This document shows, piece by piece, positions 13,994-21,176 of a stretch of 41,214 nucleotides of DNA (within the stretch, counting starts at the first letter, position 1; each line of letters begins with the position of its first letter). The translations under genes were made by a program, and so were the position numbers. This DNA comes from a virus, in IMG/VR virus record IMGVR_UViG_3300046167_000573, positions 1-41,214 of that record; one strand, 5' to 3'. The notes below the pieces were generated by a model. The model was given only the letters and a program-made list of their open reading frames with translations. It was not told the origin of the DNA and did no database searches.

Positions 13994-14773
13994 ATGGCAT
14001 GGCATACACTACAACAAAAGGACTCAGCACATTTCATTTATTCGCGGGGTGTGGGGGAGGAATCTTGGCTGACATCTTACTTGGACACAATCCGATTGGA
14101 GCGTGTGAAATCGAACCCTACCCCAGAAACGTCTTGCTCGCACGACAAGCAGATAGGACACTTGCCCAAGTTCCCCATCTGGGACGACGTGGCTACCCTC
14201 GACGGAAATCCCTGGAGAGGAACAGTTGACGTTCTTTGTGGAGGATTTCCTTGCACCGATCTGTCCTCGGCAAGAACAAATAACAACGTCAACGGGGCAC
14301 AGCGAGGACTTGATGGGGAAAAGTCGGGACTGTGGTCTGAAATGGCTAGAGTCGCTAAAGAAATGCAACCTTCGTTTATCTTTATCGAAAACTCCCCAAA
14401 TCTTAGAAGAAAAGGACTCTCAAGAGTTCTTAACGACATTAGGAACATGGGGTATTATGCAAGATGGTGTGTGTTGGGCAGCAAAGACATTGGAGCCGAT
14501 CATCACCGAAAGCGAATGTGGATACTTGCCTACGCCAACAAGCCACAACTCCAAGGAGGGTGCTTATCCAGCAGAGTTTACACGGAAAACGCCAACCTTA
14601 TCGGCTCAAGTAGGAGGAAAGATCAATCCTCAGTGGAACGAGTTGCGAATGGGGTTTCCACTGGATTGGACAAAAATTGGGGAAAGAGGCTTAAGGCAAT
14701 CGGAAACGCGCAAGATCCATTTGTGGCTGCAACGGCATTCTCAATAATGGCAAAAGGCTTGACATGGAACTAG
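13994..14773 (+). CDS. C5 cytosine methyltransferase, main part
   Basis: Homology runs from about 14156. LCGGFPCTDLSSA is motif IV with the catalytic Cys; FIFIENSPNL is motif VI (ENV-like); GADHHRKRMWILAYAN is motif VIII; RLKAIGNAQDPFVAATAF is motif X. Joined to the N-terminal fragment the enzyme is about 257 residues, usual for small phage C5 enzymes with a short recognition domain. It methylates cytosine C5 at an unknown site. Flanked by endonuclease genes on both sides, and its C-terminal half is also open in a second frame. Confidence 0.82.
   Translation: MAWHTLQQKDSAHFIYSRGVGEESWLTSYLDTIRLERVKSNPTPETSCSHDKQIGHLPKFPIWDDVATLDGNPWRGTVDVLCGGFPCTDLSSARTNNNVNGAQRGLDGEKSGLWSEMARVAKEMQPSFIFIENSPNLRRKGLSRVLNDIRNMGYYARWCVLGSKDIGADHHRKRMWILAYANKPQLQGGCLSSRVYTENANLIGSSRRKDQSSVERVANGVSTGLDKNWGKRLKAIGNAQDPFVAATAFSIMAKGLTWN
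13999..14229 (+). CDS. C5 cytosine methyltransferase, N-terminal fragment (frameshifted)
   Basis: From ATG 13999: TFHLFAGCGGGILADILLG is motif I, and CEIEPYPRNVLLARQAD follows as in C5 enzymes. The homology leaves this frame after the GAT at 14152-14154 and continues as GHLPKFPIWDDV in the frame of 13994-14773, one base further on (extra A at about 14155). Remaining codons to 14229 are out of frame. Confidence 0.75.
   Translation: MAYTTTKGLSTFHLFAGCGGGILADILLGHNPIGACEIEPYPRNVLLARQADRTLAQVPHLGRRGYPRRKSLERNS
14313..14747 (+). CDS. Overprinted frame inside the C5 methyltransferase
   Basis: 144 codons from ATG 14313 (MGKSRDCGLKWLESLKK), with GTWGIMQDGVCWAAKTLEP, CGYLPTPTSHNSKEG, VGGKINPQWNELRMGFPLDW and LWLQRHSQ at the end. 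These LPTPT / NPxW..MGFPxxWT / WLxxHS elements resemble, from memory, a recurring phage protein family. The same bases encode AYAN and the motif X block of the methyltransferase. Either frame could be the ancestral one; the alternative is a conserved shadow with no product. Confidence 0.4.
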   Translation: MGKSRDCGLKWLESLKKCNLRLSLSKTPQILEEKDSQEFLTTLGTWGIMQDGVCWAAKTLEPIITESECGYLPTPTSHNSKEGAYPAEFTRKTPTLSAQVGGKINPQWNELRMGFPLDWTKIGERGLRQSETRKIHLWLQRHSQ

Positions 14774-14793
14774 TGGTATCACATAATTCACGC

Positions 14794-15207
14794 ATGGATA
14801 AAAGAATAAATGAAAACGCAGAAGAAATGTATCAAATGTATCAGCGAGGGAGCAGTCTCGCTGGTGTAGGAAGCTTCTACGGGAAGTCTAGGCAGTCCGT
14901 GTATGGATTATTCGCAGCGAGGGGGTGGAAGATGAGGAAAAGAAAGGGTCTCGACAAAAAGACATTTAACGGATATAGCTACACGCTCCGCAACAACGGA
15001 TACTACGGAAAGACCAAGGGGGTTCGCAGCTTGATGCACCGTGACGTATGGGAACATTTCAACGGAGAGATACCGCCGAATCACGACATACACCACATAG
15101 ATCATGACAAGTCCAACAACGACATATCCAACCTGGAGATATACACGAAAAGTGAACACGCCAGAAAATTCGCAACTGGGCGAAACCAATTCTCTCAGAA
15201 GGACTAA
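14794..15207 (+). CDS. HNH homing endonuclease-like protein
   Basis: 137 residues from ATG 14794. The N-terminus has a helix-turn-helix-like segment (YQRGSSLAGVGSFYGKSRQSVYGLF); the C-terminus is a compact HNH: LMHRDVWEHFNGEIPPNHDIHHIDHDKSNNDISNLEIYTKSEHA, typical of intron/intergenic homing endonucleases. CATAAT lies 6 nt before the ATG. An earlier in-frame ATG (14764) overlaps the methyltransferase 3' end. It sits directly behind the methyltransferase gene. Confidence 0.8.
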   Translation: MDKRINENAEEMYQMYQRGSSLAGVGSFYGKSRQSVYGLFAARGWKMRKRKGLDKKTFNGYSYTLRNNGYYGKTKGVRSLMHRDVWEHFNGEIPPNHDIHHIDHDKSNNDISNLEIYTKSEHARKFATGRNQFSQKD

Positions 15208-15212
15208 TTTAG

Positions 15213-15238
15213 TTGACACCCACACCAACATCAACCAA
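15213..15238 (+). repeat. Direct repeat, right flank of the methyltransferase cassette
   Basis: TTGACACCCACACCAACATC followed by AACCAA; partner of 13395-13420. It forms the leader of the gene at 15248. A weaker relative (TTGACACCACTACAACAAG) precedes the gene at 17722. Confidence 0.65.
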
Positions 15239-15247
15239 AACAAAGAC

Positions 15248-15511
15248 ATGAAATACGAAACAGAACTAAACGAAATCAAGAAAGACCTCGAAGCCTACAT
15301 GGATCTGACCACCAATGAGTTTGACTGCATTGTGGACCGCATCGACGAACTGATGGAATCACAGCAGTACATGAATGACGCGGAATACGACATGCTGGAC
15401 GAGTGCTACGACCTGTCGCAAGGGGCCGAGAGCTACTTCCAAGCCATTGCCGATGCCGAACATCAGGACGAGCTGAATGACCAACGCAAATACATCAACG
15501 CAACACGATAA
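15248..15511 (+). CDS. Acidic coiled-coil hypothetical protein
   Basis: 87 residues from ATG 15248 (MKYETELNEIKKDLEAYMDL), strongly acidic and helical with repeated Tyr/Asp (DAEYDMLDECYDLSQ). Not recognised. First gene after the cassette; its leader is the right direct repeat. Confidence 0.55.
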   Translation: MKYETELNEIKKDLEAYMDLTTNEFDCIVDRIDELMESQQYMNDAEYDMLDECYDLSQGAESYFQAIADAEHQDELNDQRKYINATR

Positions 15512-15512
15512 C

Positions 15513-15722
15513 ATGGAAAACTACAAACAAGGAACAACACTCAAAGGCAAGGGCATCAACCTCGTGCTTGAGGACATCGAATGTATCACACCTCCAGGCT
15601 CTTGCGGCGAGGACGAATGGCTCTTGCACTGGGTAACACCACAAGGCCGAAGTCACATCACCACCGACACGGAGCTTGCTGGGCTGCTATCTGACGGAGC
15701 AACGATTGGAGGTGTAGAGTGA
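15513..15722 (+). CDS. Hypothetical protein
   Basis: 69 residues from ATG 15513, two nt after the previous stop. Beta-rich look (KGKGINLVLEDIECITPPGS, EWLLHWVTPQGR). Not recognised. 3' end overlaps the next gene (GTGA). Confidence 0.5.
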   Translation: MENYKQGTTLKGKGINLVLEDIECITPPGSCGEDEWLLHWVTPQGRSHITTDTELAGLLSDGATIGGVE

Positions 15723-15910
15723 TTCACTACAAGGATACCACCTTCTGCACTGCCAAGAACTGCCTAGCTTTTGACAATTGCCAAAGGGCATTGACGGAGC
15801 AAGTGAAGGCCGATGCTCAGAGATGGTGGGGCAGTGACGAAGCCCCCATTGCTAGGTTCATCGAGCCAGAAAGCTTAGAATGCTACGACCCTAGAAAGAT
15901 GGACAAATAA
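15719..15910 (+). CDS. Small Cys-containing protein, GTG start
   Basis: 63 residues, with CTAKNC..DNC near the N-terminus and a lone Cys near the C-terminus (LECYDPR); a small metal-binding site is possible. Not recognised. The GTG overlaps the upstream stop. Confidence 0.5.
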   Translation: MIHYKDTTFCTAKNCLAFDNCQRALTEQVKADAQRWWGSDEAPIARFIEPESLECYDPRKMDK

Positions 15911-15937
15911 CAAGCGAACCGACGAAGGAACAAAACC

Positions 15938-16129
15938 ATGAAAACAAAATCACAAGAACTACTACTGGACATCATACACGATGCCCCGATCAACAATGGC
16001 AAAACAATCCTTGACACCGAGGACATCATCATCCTTGATGGAGATAACGAAATCATGAAGGTGGACGACTACAAGGTGATCGACGGCAAGCTGTTCATCT
16101 GGACAGGGAGCAGCGAGCACACACACTAA
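15938..16129 (+). CDS. Small acidic hypothetical protein
   Basis: 63 residues, MKTKSQELLLDIIHDAPINN, rich in Asp/Glu/Ile. Not recognised. It lies 20 nt before the phosphoesterase gene. Confidence 0.5.
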   Translation: MKTKSQELLLDIIHDAPINNGKTILDTEDIIILDGDNEIMKVDDYKVIDGKLFIWTGSSEHTH

Positions 16130-16149
16130 CCAAACAAGACAAAAACACT

Positions 16150-17307
16150 ATGCTAACAGAACAACAACAACAAATCCTAGACCTATACCTTGAGCTTGGC
16201 AACAAGACAGCCGTAGCAGATAAGCTTGGCTTGAACGAGTCAACCATTCGGGCGCACATCCAGCGCATCGAACGTAAAGGTGAAGCACCTTGGATGAGTG
16301 ATGCTCCGACACCAGACCACATGGCACTTGCCAAGACCACAGTGCAGTATGGCCCTGATGGTGAAGTGCAGCGAGAGTGGAAGCGTCTTATCCCGCACGC
16401 AGAAGCAATGACGGACTTCGTTGATTCCCTCTGTGATCGCGTACAAGGGAAGATCAAGATTGCTAAGAGTCCTAAGGTTAAGCGTCAGAGCGAAGACATC
16501 CTCGCTGAAATCTGCTGCTTTGACGCGCACATTGGAATGTATGCCGAGGCTGGTGAAACCAACGGGCAGAACTACGACTCCGACATTGCCATCAAGCGCA
16601 TCCATAACACCACAGATGCACTTCTATGTCGCATGAATAATCCAGAACACATCGTTGTGACATTCGGTGGCGACATGCTCCACTCTGATACTCGCTCAAA
16701 TAAGACTGAAATGAGCGGCAATGTGCTGGATGTGGACTCTAGGTATCACATGGTCGTCGAAAAGGCCGTGACGGCTTGTTATGACGCTGTATACATGGCT
16801 TCTGAGGTTGCTAAGAATGTCACTGTTGTAGTCCTTGAGGGCAATCACTCATGGCACTCCGAGGTGTGGCTCGCTCAAGTCCTGAAGGCAGCATATTCCA
16901 AGTGTGATCGCGTGAACATTGTCATGCAGCGTTCAGCCCGTAAGCACATGGTATGGGGCGACAATCTGCTTGTATGGACTCACGGAGACTCCGTTGCTAT
17001 GAACAAGTGGCAGGGAATCATCTCTACCGAGTTTGCGCAGCTATGGGGGCAGACTAAGTGGAGACACTTGAAGATGGGTCATATCCACCACAAGAACGCT
17101 CGGACAGCTAAGAGCATTGTGACATCCGACATGAACGGTGGATGGGTTGAGAACCACGGACTGCTTGTTGAGTATCTTCCAGCTTTGACAGCAACGGATG
17201 CTTGGCACTCAATGAAGGGATTCATCGGGAGTCAGCAAGCTATGACGGGCTTTACCTATCACAAGACTCACGGCTTAATTGGAAGACTGTATGAGCCAGC
17301 ACTGTAA
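16150..17307 (+). CDS. Metallophosphoesterase with N-terminal HTH
   Basis: 385 residues. The N-terminus is a LuxR/sigma-like HTH (QILDLYLELGNKTAVADKLGLNESTIRAHI). The catalytic domain has all calcineurin-like motifs: DAHIG (125-129), GGDMLHSD (173-180), EGNHSWH (230-236), THGD (277-280) and GHIHHK (310-315). Similar proteins are common in phage replication regions and are thought to act as nucleases or phosphatases; the substrate is unknown. It follows the small-gene run and is the last large rightward gene. Confidence 0.8.
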   Translation: MLTEQQQQILDLYLELGNKTAVADKLGLNESTIRAHIQRIERKGEAPWMSDAPTPDHMALAKTTVQYGPDGEVQREWKRLIPHAEAMTDFVDSLCDRVQGKIKIAKSPKVKRQSEDILAEICCFDAHIGMYAEAGETNGQNYDSDIAIKRIHNTTDALLCRMNNPEHIVVTFGGDMLHSDTRSNKTEMSGNVLDVDSRYHMVVEKAVTACYDAVYMASEVAKNVTVVVLEGNHSWHSEVWLAQVLKAAYSKCDRVNIVMQRSARKHMVWGDNLLVWTHGDSVAMNKWQGIISTEFAQLWGQTKWRHLKMGHIHHKNARTAKSIVTSDMNGGWVENHGLLVEYLPALTATDAWHSMKGFIGSQQAMTGFTYHKTHGLIGRLYEPAL

Positions 17308-17400
17308 CTCCAGAGAGGACTCGTAGATGAGCGCAGCGAAATCTATTGAGTCACTCGACAGGTTCGATACCATCTCACAACAACACAAGAAAGGTAAAAT

Positions 17401-17643
17401 ATGCAATACGAAGGGGAACTATACGGGAAGGTCGGCAGGAAATACCTGCGACTAACTCCAACTAGCACGGACGTAGATAATCTACTACGAGCATCAAAGG
17501 AAATGCTGCACCGAGCCACGGAAGGTCAATCGAAAGGATACGCTGACGGTGAGATCGGTTTAACGGATCACCAAGCGGCGGCGATATGGCTAAAGGATAC
17601 AATCCTTCAATTTGAGAACAGGGAGAACACGCATTGCGAGTAG
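17401..17643 (+). CDS. Hypothetical protein
   Basis: 80 residues, MQYEGELYGKVGRKYLRLTP at the start (looks like a small beta barrel end) followed by helices. Not recognised. AAAGGTAAAAT before the ATG is a plausible ribosome site. A 42-codon frame (17327-17455) overlaps its start and is not supported. Confidence 0.5.
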   Translation: MQYEGELYGKVGRKYLRLTPTSTDVDNLLRASKEMLHRATEGQSKGYADGEIGLTDHQAAAIWLKDTILQFENRENTHCE

Positions 17644-17721
17644 AACGAGCCATTGACGTGCTTCGGAAGTTCTATTATTCTTTATTTGACACCACTACAA
17701 CAAGCCCACATAAATAACAAC

Positions 17722-17916
17722 ATGAAGGCAACACTAACATTCGACGAAGAGGAAACCAACATCTTGCGCATGTCCATTAACGGGCCAGAGGCTCACTACA
17801 CCATCGGTGCAATCGACCAGCAATGCCGAGACTGGGTGAAGTATTCAGACTTGTCAGACGAAGAAGTGGCGAGACTTGAGCTTATTCGTGACATGGCAAG
17901 CGACGTTAGATTTTAA
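17722..17916 (+). CDS. Hypothetical acidic protein
   Basis: 64 residues from ATG 17722: MKATLTFDEEETNILRMSIN, RDWVKYSDLSDEEVARLELIRDM. The pattern (short strand, then acidic helices) recurs in small phage proteins of unknown role. Preceded by TTGACACCACTACAACAAG, a relative of the 26-bp repeats. Last rightward gene. Confidence 0.55.
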   Translation: MKATLTFDEEETNILRMSINGPEAHYTIGAIDQQCRDWVKYSDLSDEEVARLELIRDMASDVRF

Positions 17917-18288
17917 GAGCAATCTTGTTGGCTGCTAGTAGGTTTTTGGGTTTTTGTTTTCCCTGTGTTTCCCTGCTAGTGGCCTCAACTTTCAGTGGCA
18001 TCGTGAGGCTGGGGAGCCTCCAAATCGCTAACATCAAACCCCTAAGCGCAGTAACCATGCGTGGATGGGGAACACTTTCAACCAATACAAATCAGTAAAC
18101 TATGGCCCCATACACAGCCCTGAGATAGCCTAGAAGGGCTTTGAAATGTTTACGAGGGGTAGGAGTAGGGGTAGAGATTAGAACGCCGTATAGACAGTCA
18201 GAATTTCGGTTGAGTAGCGCCCAGCTTTGTTCCTTTCTCTGGGTTTGAAGTTACTACCTCCTACATAAGCGAGACAAAGCTGCCGAAA
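17917..18288 (+). other. Non-coding gap between convergent transcripts
   Basis: No gene seen. Contains GAGGCTGGGGAGCCTC (small hairpin, about 18004-18019), AGCCCT..AGGGCTTTG (about 18113-18143, terminator-like for rightward transcripts), a GGGGTAGGAGTAGGGGTAG purine run (about 18156-18174) and T-rich stretches near 17941-17965. Confidence 0.45.
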
Positions 18289-18316
18289 AAAGCCCCGCAT
18301 TAATTTGCGGGGCTTT
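18289..18316. terminator. Bidirectional terminator
   Basis: AAAGCCCCGCA, TTAATT loop, TGCGGGGCTTT: an 11-bp stem with A/T runs on both sides, placed between the rightward early and leftward late halves. Confidence 0.8.
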
Positions 18317-18320
18317 CTTG

Positions 18321-21173
18321 TTACTGGGATTCAGCGTTGAAGCTAGTAGCGGCTTTATTTGCAGCCTCTTGGAAGTTCGGATCTGAGTCACTCTCCCTTG
18401 CCATGGCTCGGATGCCCTTCTCTGACGCCAGCATTGGTGCGATGATCTTGGCGAAGTTCTTCTCAAAGTCTTCTTGAGATACTTTCTTGCCCATGAGCTT
18501 CATCAGTGGAACTAGCGATTCTGTTCCGTATGCCCATCCCATAATGCGGTGACGAACGCCTCCCATGATGTCGCCCACAAAGTAACCAGCAATGTTGGTC
18601 GGAGAGAAGATGAATCTGGGTTTAACGTCTGGAGCAGTAGCCTTACTTAGCGCAGAGCCAGCATCCAGCACTTGATTCGCTGCAATGATTTCAGATGCTT
18701 GCTTCTTCCCTAGCACTGCTTCCATGTTTGCGCGGATCGTCTTTCCGTTCTTACCAGCTAAGTCCTTGGCAAGTGCTTGCGGATTCCAGATTCCAGCACC
18801 AGTGGAGTCGAGTTGCGCCCCGCCGCTATACTTGGCAAAGAACTGGGAGATATACTCCTGCCTCACTGCCGATATTTCTTCTGGTGAACCCTTCATTATC
18901 TCCTTCATCGCAGCCTTAACTTTCGTAGGATTGCTGGAGATTAGCGCATCTGCGAATAAGTGGGGTGTCAGCTCATCAAAGTTACCTTTGACAATGTTGT
19001 TCAGGATGACGTTGCCAGCGATCTTGTCCGCTCTAGCTTGCTTCGCAGTCCTTTCGGCTATCTTCTTGGAAATCTTATTCGCTACGTCTGCGCCGTATTG
19101 ACCGAAAAGCTCCTCTATATCGGCTTCCGTGACTTTGCTCAGGTCAGCACCCTTGGTCTTTCTAATCATCTCATTCAGAGCATCGAAGGATTTAAGTCTA
19201 CGCGCACCAAATAGCTCCTCTATGACATCTCGATCTGACTGAGAGAGCTTAACTCCGCCCGACAGGTCTGATGTCCCATTTATGCCTAGCTTTGACAGTA
19301 AAGCACCACGAAGCTCTTTCTCTGCTGTTGATCTTCCAACAACATCTGCTGGATCAATAGAGTCTAATGCTTGCCTGACCTTAGCTGGGTCGCTCAGGAT
19401 GTCACGCATGACTTCAGCGGGAGTGCTGGTAGGCCCACCATACCGAGTTGACAGCGCCTTTCCTGCTGGCCCTCGCTTGTAAGCCAAAACCTTGTCCGTG
19501 TAGAACTTATTAGCATCATCGTACAACGCAGCAAAGTCCTCGCCTCCAGCCTTGGCGACTCTATCGCGGAGTCTGCGGATAGCATCAGAGGCAACGGATG
19601 CCACTTGAGCTTGGGTCTTGCCGCCAACAGCACCACCAGTTGGGACTGCATCTTGGACTGTTTCAATGTATTCTCGGATTGTCTGGAAGTCCATACGCTC
19701 CGCATCCTTATCGAGCTTCTTTAGTTGCTTGCGGATTTCAGCAGTCTCCTTGACCTTTCCAGATGATATATTTGCGCGAAGCCTCTTAGCTTTCGCCTCA
19801 GATGCAACCTTCCTCTTGACCTCAGAGAGAATCTCATCGACCTTCGGGTTAGACTTCACCTTGAAATTCTTGAGCGCACCTTGAATGGCATCACGAACTT
19901 GCCGATTGGAGGCAGACACTCCGCGCTCCGCTGCCATCCGTCCGACCGCTGCGAAGTTCTCTGCACTCTCTCTGGTAACATTCGCCTCTGCACCCTCAAA
20001 CAGTTTTACCCATCGTTTCCCAAGCTTGTCCATGTTGACAGCATCCTTAGCCGCAAGTCGGTTCATTCGCTTTGAGAATGTCCCCGCAAGCTCTTTAGCT
20101 GCCTCCTTGTCGATCTTAGCAACATCGTCAATGAGGGTCTGGTAATCTCCAGCAATTCGCTGTGCAGCCTTACCGAAGCTCTCCCCAGTGTCAGTTACAC
20201 CTTCCGTTGCTGCCTTCTTGTATGCGGCGATGTTATCACGGATTCTCCCGTATTTTTCTGCGATTTTGCTGCCCTTTCGAGTTGCCGCAATTTCAGATGC
20301 ACTCTTGCTTGCCTCTGTTCCCGCCCTCATGTCTGGGGTAAGCTTGAGTCCGCCCCTAGCACTAATAGCCTCCGACTTATTCAAGATAGATTCCGCTTTT
20401 GTGAGGCTAGAGGTTAAGTCTTCCGCAATGTTTCGCCCAATCTTACCAGAGACACCTTTAGCGAGTCCAGCGGTTGCTAGGTCAAACGGCGCTATCACCG
20501 CAGTCTCAATAGCGGTTCTCTTAGCAATCTCCCCTGGTCTGATGTCCTCGCCAGATAATGCACGGACAGCGACATCCTGTAGTCCAGCTACGGCACCATA
20601 CCCAAGTGCGCTACCAGCGGCAGTTCCTAACACTGGCGAAGCAGCCGAACCAATTACGCCACCAACGACAGAGCCGACAGTGGGAGCGACCTCACCAGCG
20701 ACATCACCAAAGAAGTCAGCCAGCGAAACACCTTCTTCGTCAACAGCCCTGAACTGTCCTCCAGTCTCCTGCTCATCCCGATACAAGAGCTTCATCTTGC
20801 CCCCGATGTCCACTGCTCGGATATTTTCACGTCCATAGGTGTCCTCTAGGTGCTTCACCTTGTCTTGCTCTGTGGGCTGGAATGAGAGTTTAAAGCGTCC
20901 GTATGTTCCCATGCCTTGGGTAACGTCAACTTCAGAGTCTTTTAGTCCGAGGGAGCGGGCGATTTGTTTTCCCATGTTCGCGCGAGACTCATCCTTGCCT
21001 AGCTTCTGGAAATCTTCACCCATCTCATAGTCGCCAGATTCTAAAGATTCCTTTGCATTCTGCTGAAAGGTGGGGTGCGACCGAATTGCATCAGCAAATT
21101 CTTGGGCGTCGGCAGTTTCCCCAGCCGCATCTGCCTTTACAAGGCCATTCTGTAATTGTTCTAAGGTTGCCAT
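18321..21173 (-). CDS. Large internal virion / DNA ejection protein candidate
   Basis: 950 residues. N-terminal part is charged; residues about 160-215 are a glycine/alanine-rich hydrophobic hairpin (VGSVVGGVIGSAASPVLGTAAGSALGYG region) able to insert in membranes; the rest is long alpha-helix with many Lys/Asp/Glu/Ala. Near the C-terminus is a second weakly hydrophobic patch (FSPTNIAGYFVGDIMGG). Length, helicity and position at the end of the late operon fit the ejected core proteins of podoviruses. No lytic transglycosylase motif was seen. Paired with the 604-residue gene upstream (3 nt gap). Confidence 0.55.
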   Translation of the reverse strand: MATLEQLQNGLVKADAAGETADAQEFADAIRSHPTFQQNAKESLESGDYEMGEDFQKLGKDESRANMGKQIARSLGLKDSEVDVTQGMGTYGRFKLSFQPTEQDKVKHLEDTYGRENIRAVDIGGKMKLLYRDEQETGGQFRAVDEEGVSLADFFGDVAGEVAPTVGSVVGGVIGSAASPVLGTAAGSALGYGAVAGLQDVAVRALSGEDIRPGEIAKRTAIETAVIAPFDLATAGLAKGVSGKIGRNIAEDLTSSLTKAESILNKSEAISARGGLKLTPDMRAGTEASKSASEIAATRKGSKIAEKYGRIRDNIAAYKKAATEGVTDTGESFGKAAQRIAGDYQTLIDDVAKIDKEAAKELAGTFSKRMNRLAAKDAVNMDKLGKRWVKLFEGAEANVTRESAENFAAVGRMAAERGVSASNRQVRDAIQGALKNFKVKSNPKVDEILSEVKRKVASEAKAKRLRANISSGKVKETAEIRKQLKKLDKDAERMDFQTIREYIETVQDAVPTGGAVGGKTQAQVASVASDAIRRLRDRVAKAGGEDFAALYDDANKFYTDKVLAYKRGPAGKALSTRYGGPTSTPAEVMRDILSDPAKVRQALDSIDPADVVGRSTAEKELRGALLSKLGINGTSDLSGGVKLSQSDRDVIEELFGARRLKSFDALNEMIRKTKGADLSKVTEADIEELFGQYGADVANKISKKIAERTAKQARADKIAGNVILNNIVKGNFDELTPHLFADALISSNPTKVKAAMKEIMKGSPEEISAVRQEYISQFFAKYSGGAQLDSTGAGIWNPQALAKDLAGKNGKTIRANMEAVLGKKQASEIIAANQVLDAGSALSKATAPDVKPRFIFSPTNIAGYFVGDIMGGVRHRIMGWAYGTESLVPLMKLMGKKVSQEDFEKNFAKIIAPMLASEKGIRAMARESDSDPNFQEAANKAATSFNAESQ

Positions 21174-21176
21174 ATA

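Noticed and set aside
17327-17455. A 42-codon frame after the phosphoesterase
   Set aside because: Overlaps the better-supported gene at 17401 by 55 nt and its end (CNTKGNYTGRSAGN) looks like a shadow of that gene.
20188-20838. A 216-codon plus-strand open frame rich in Ala/Ser/Pro
   Set aside because: Mirror frame of the Gly/Ala-rich segment of the large internal protein; composition follows from that.
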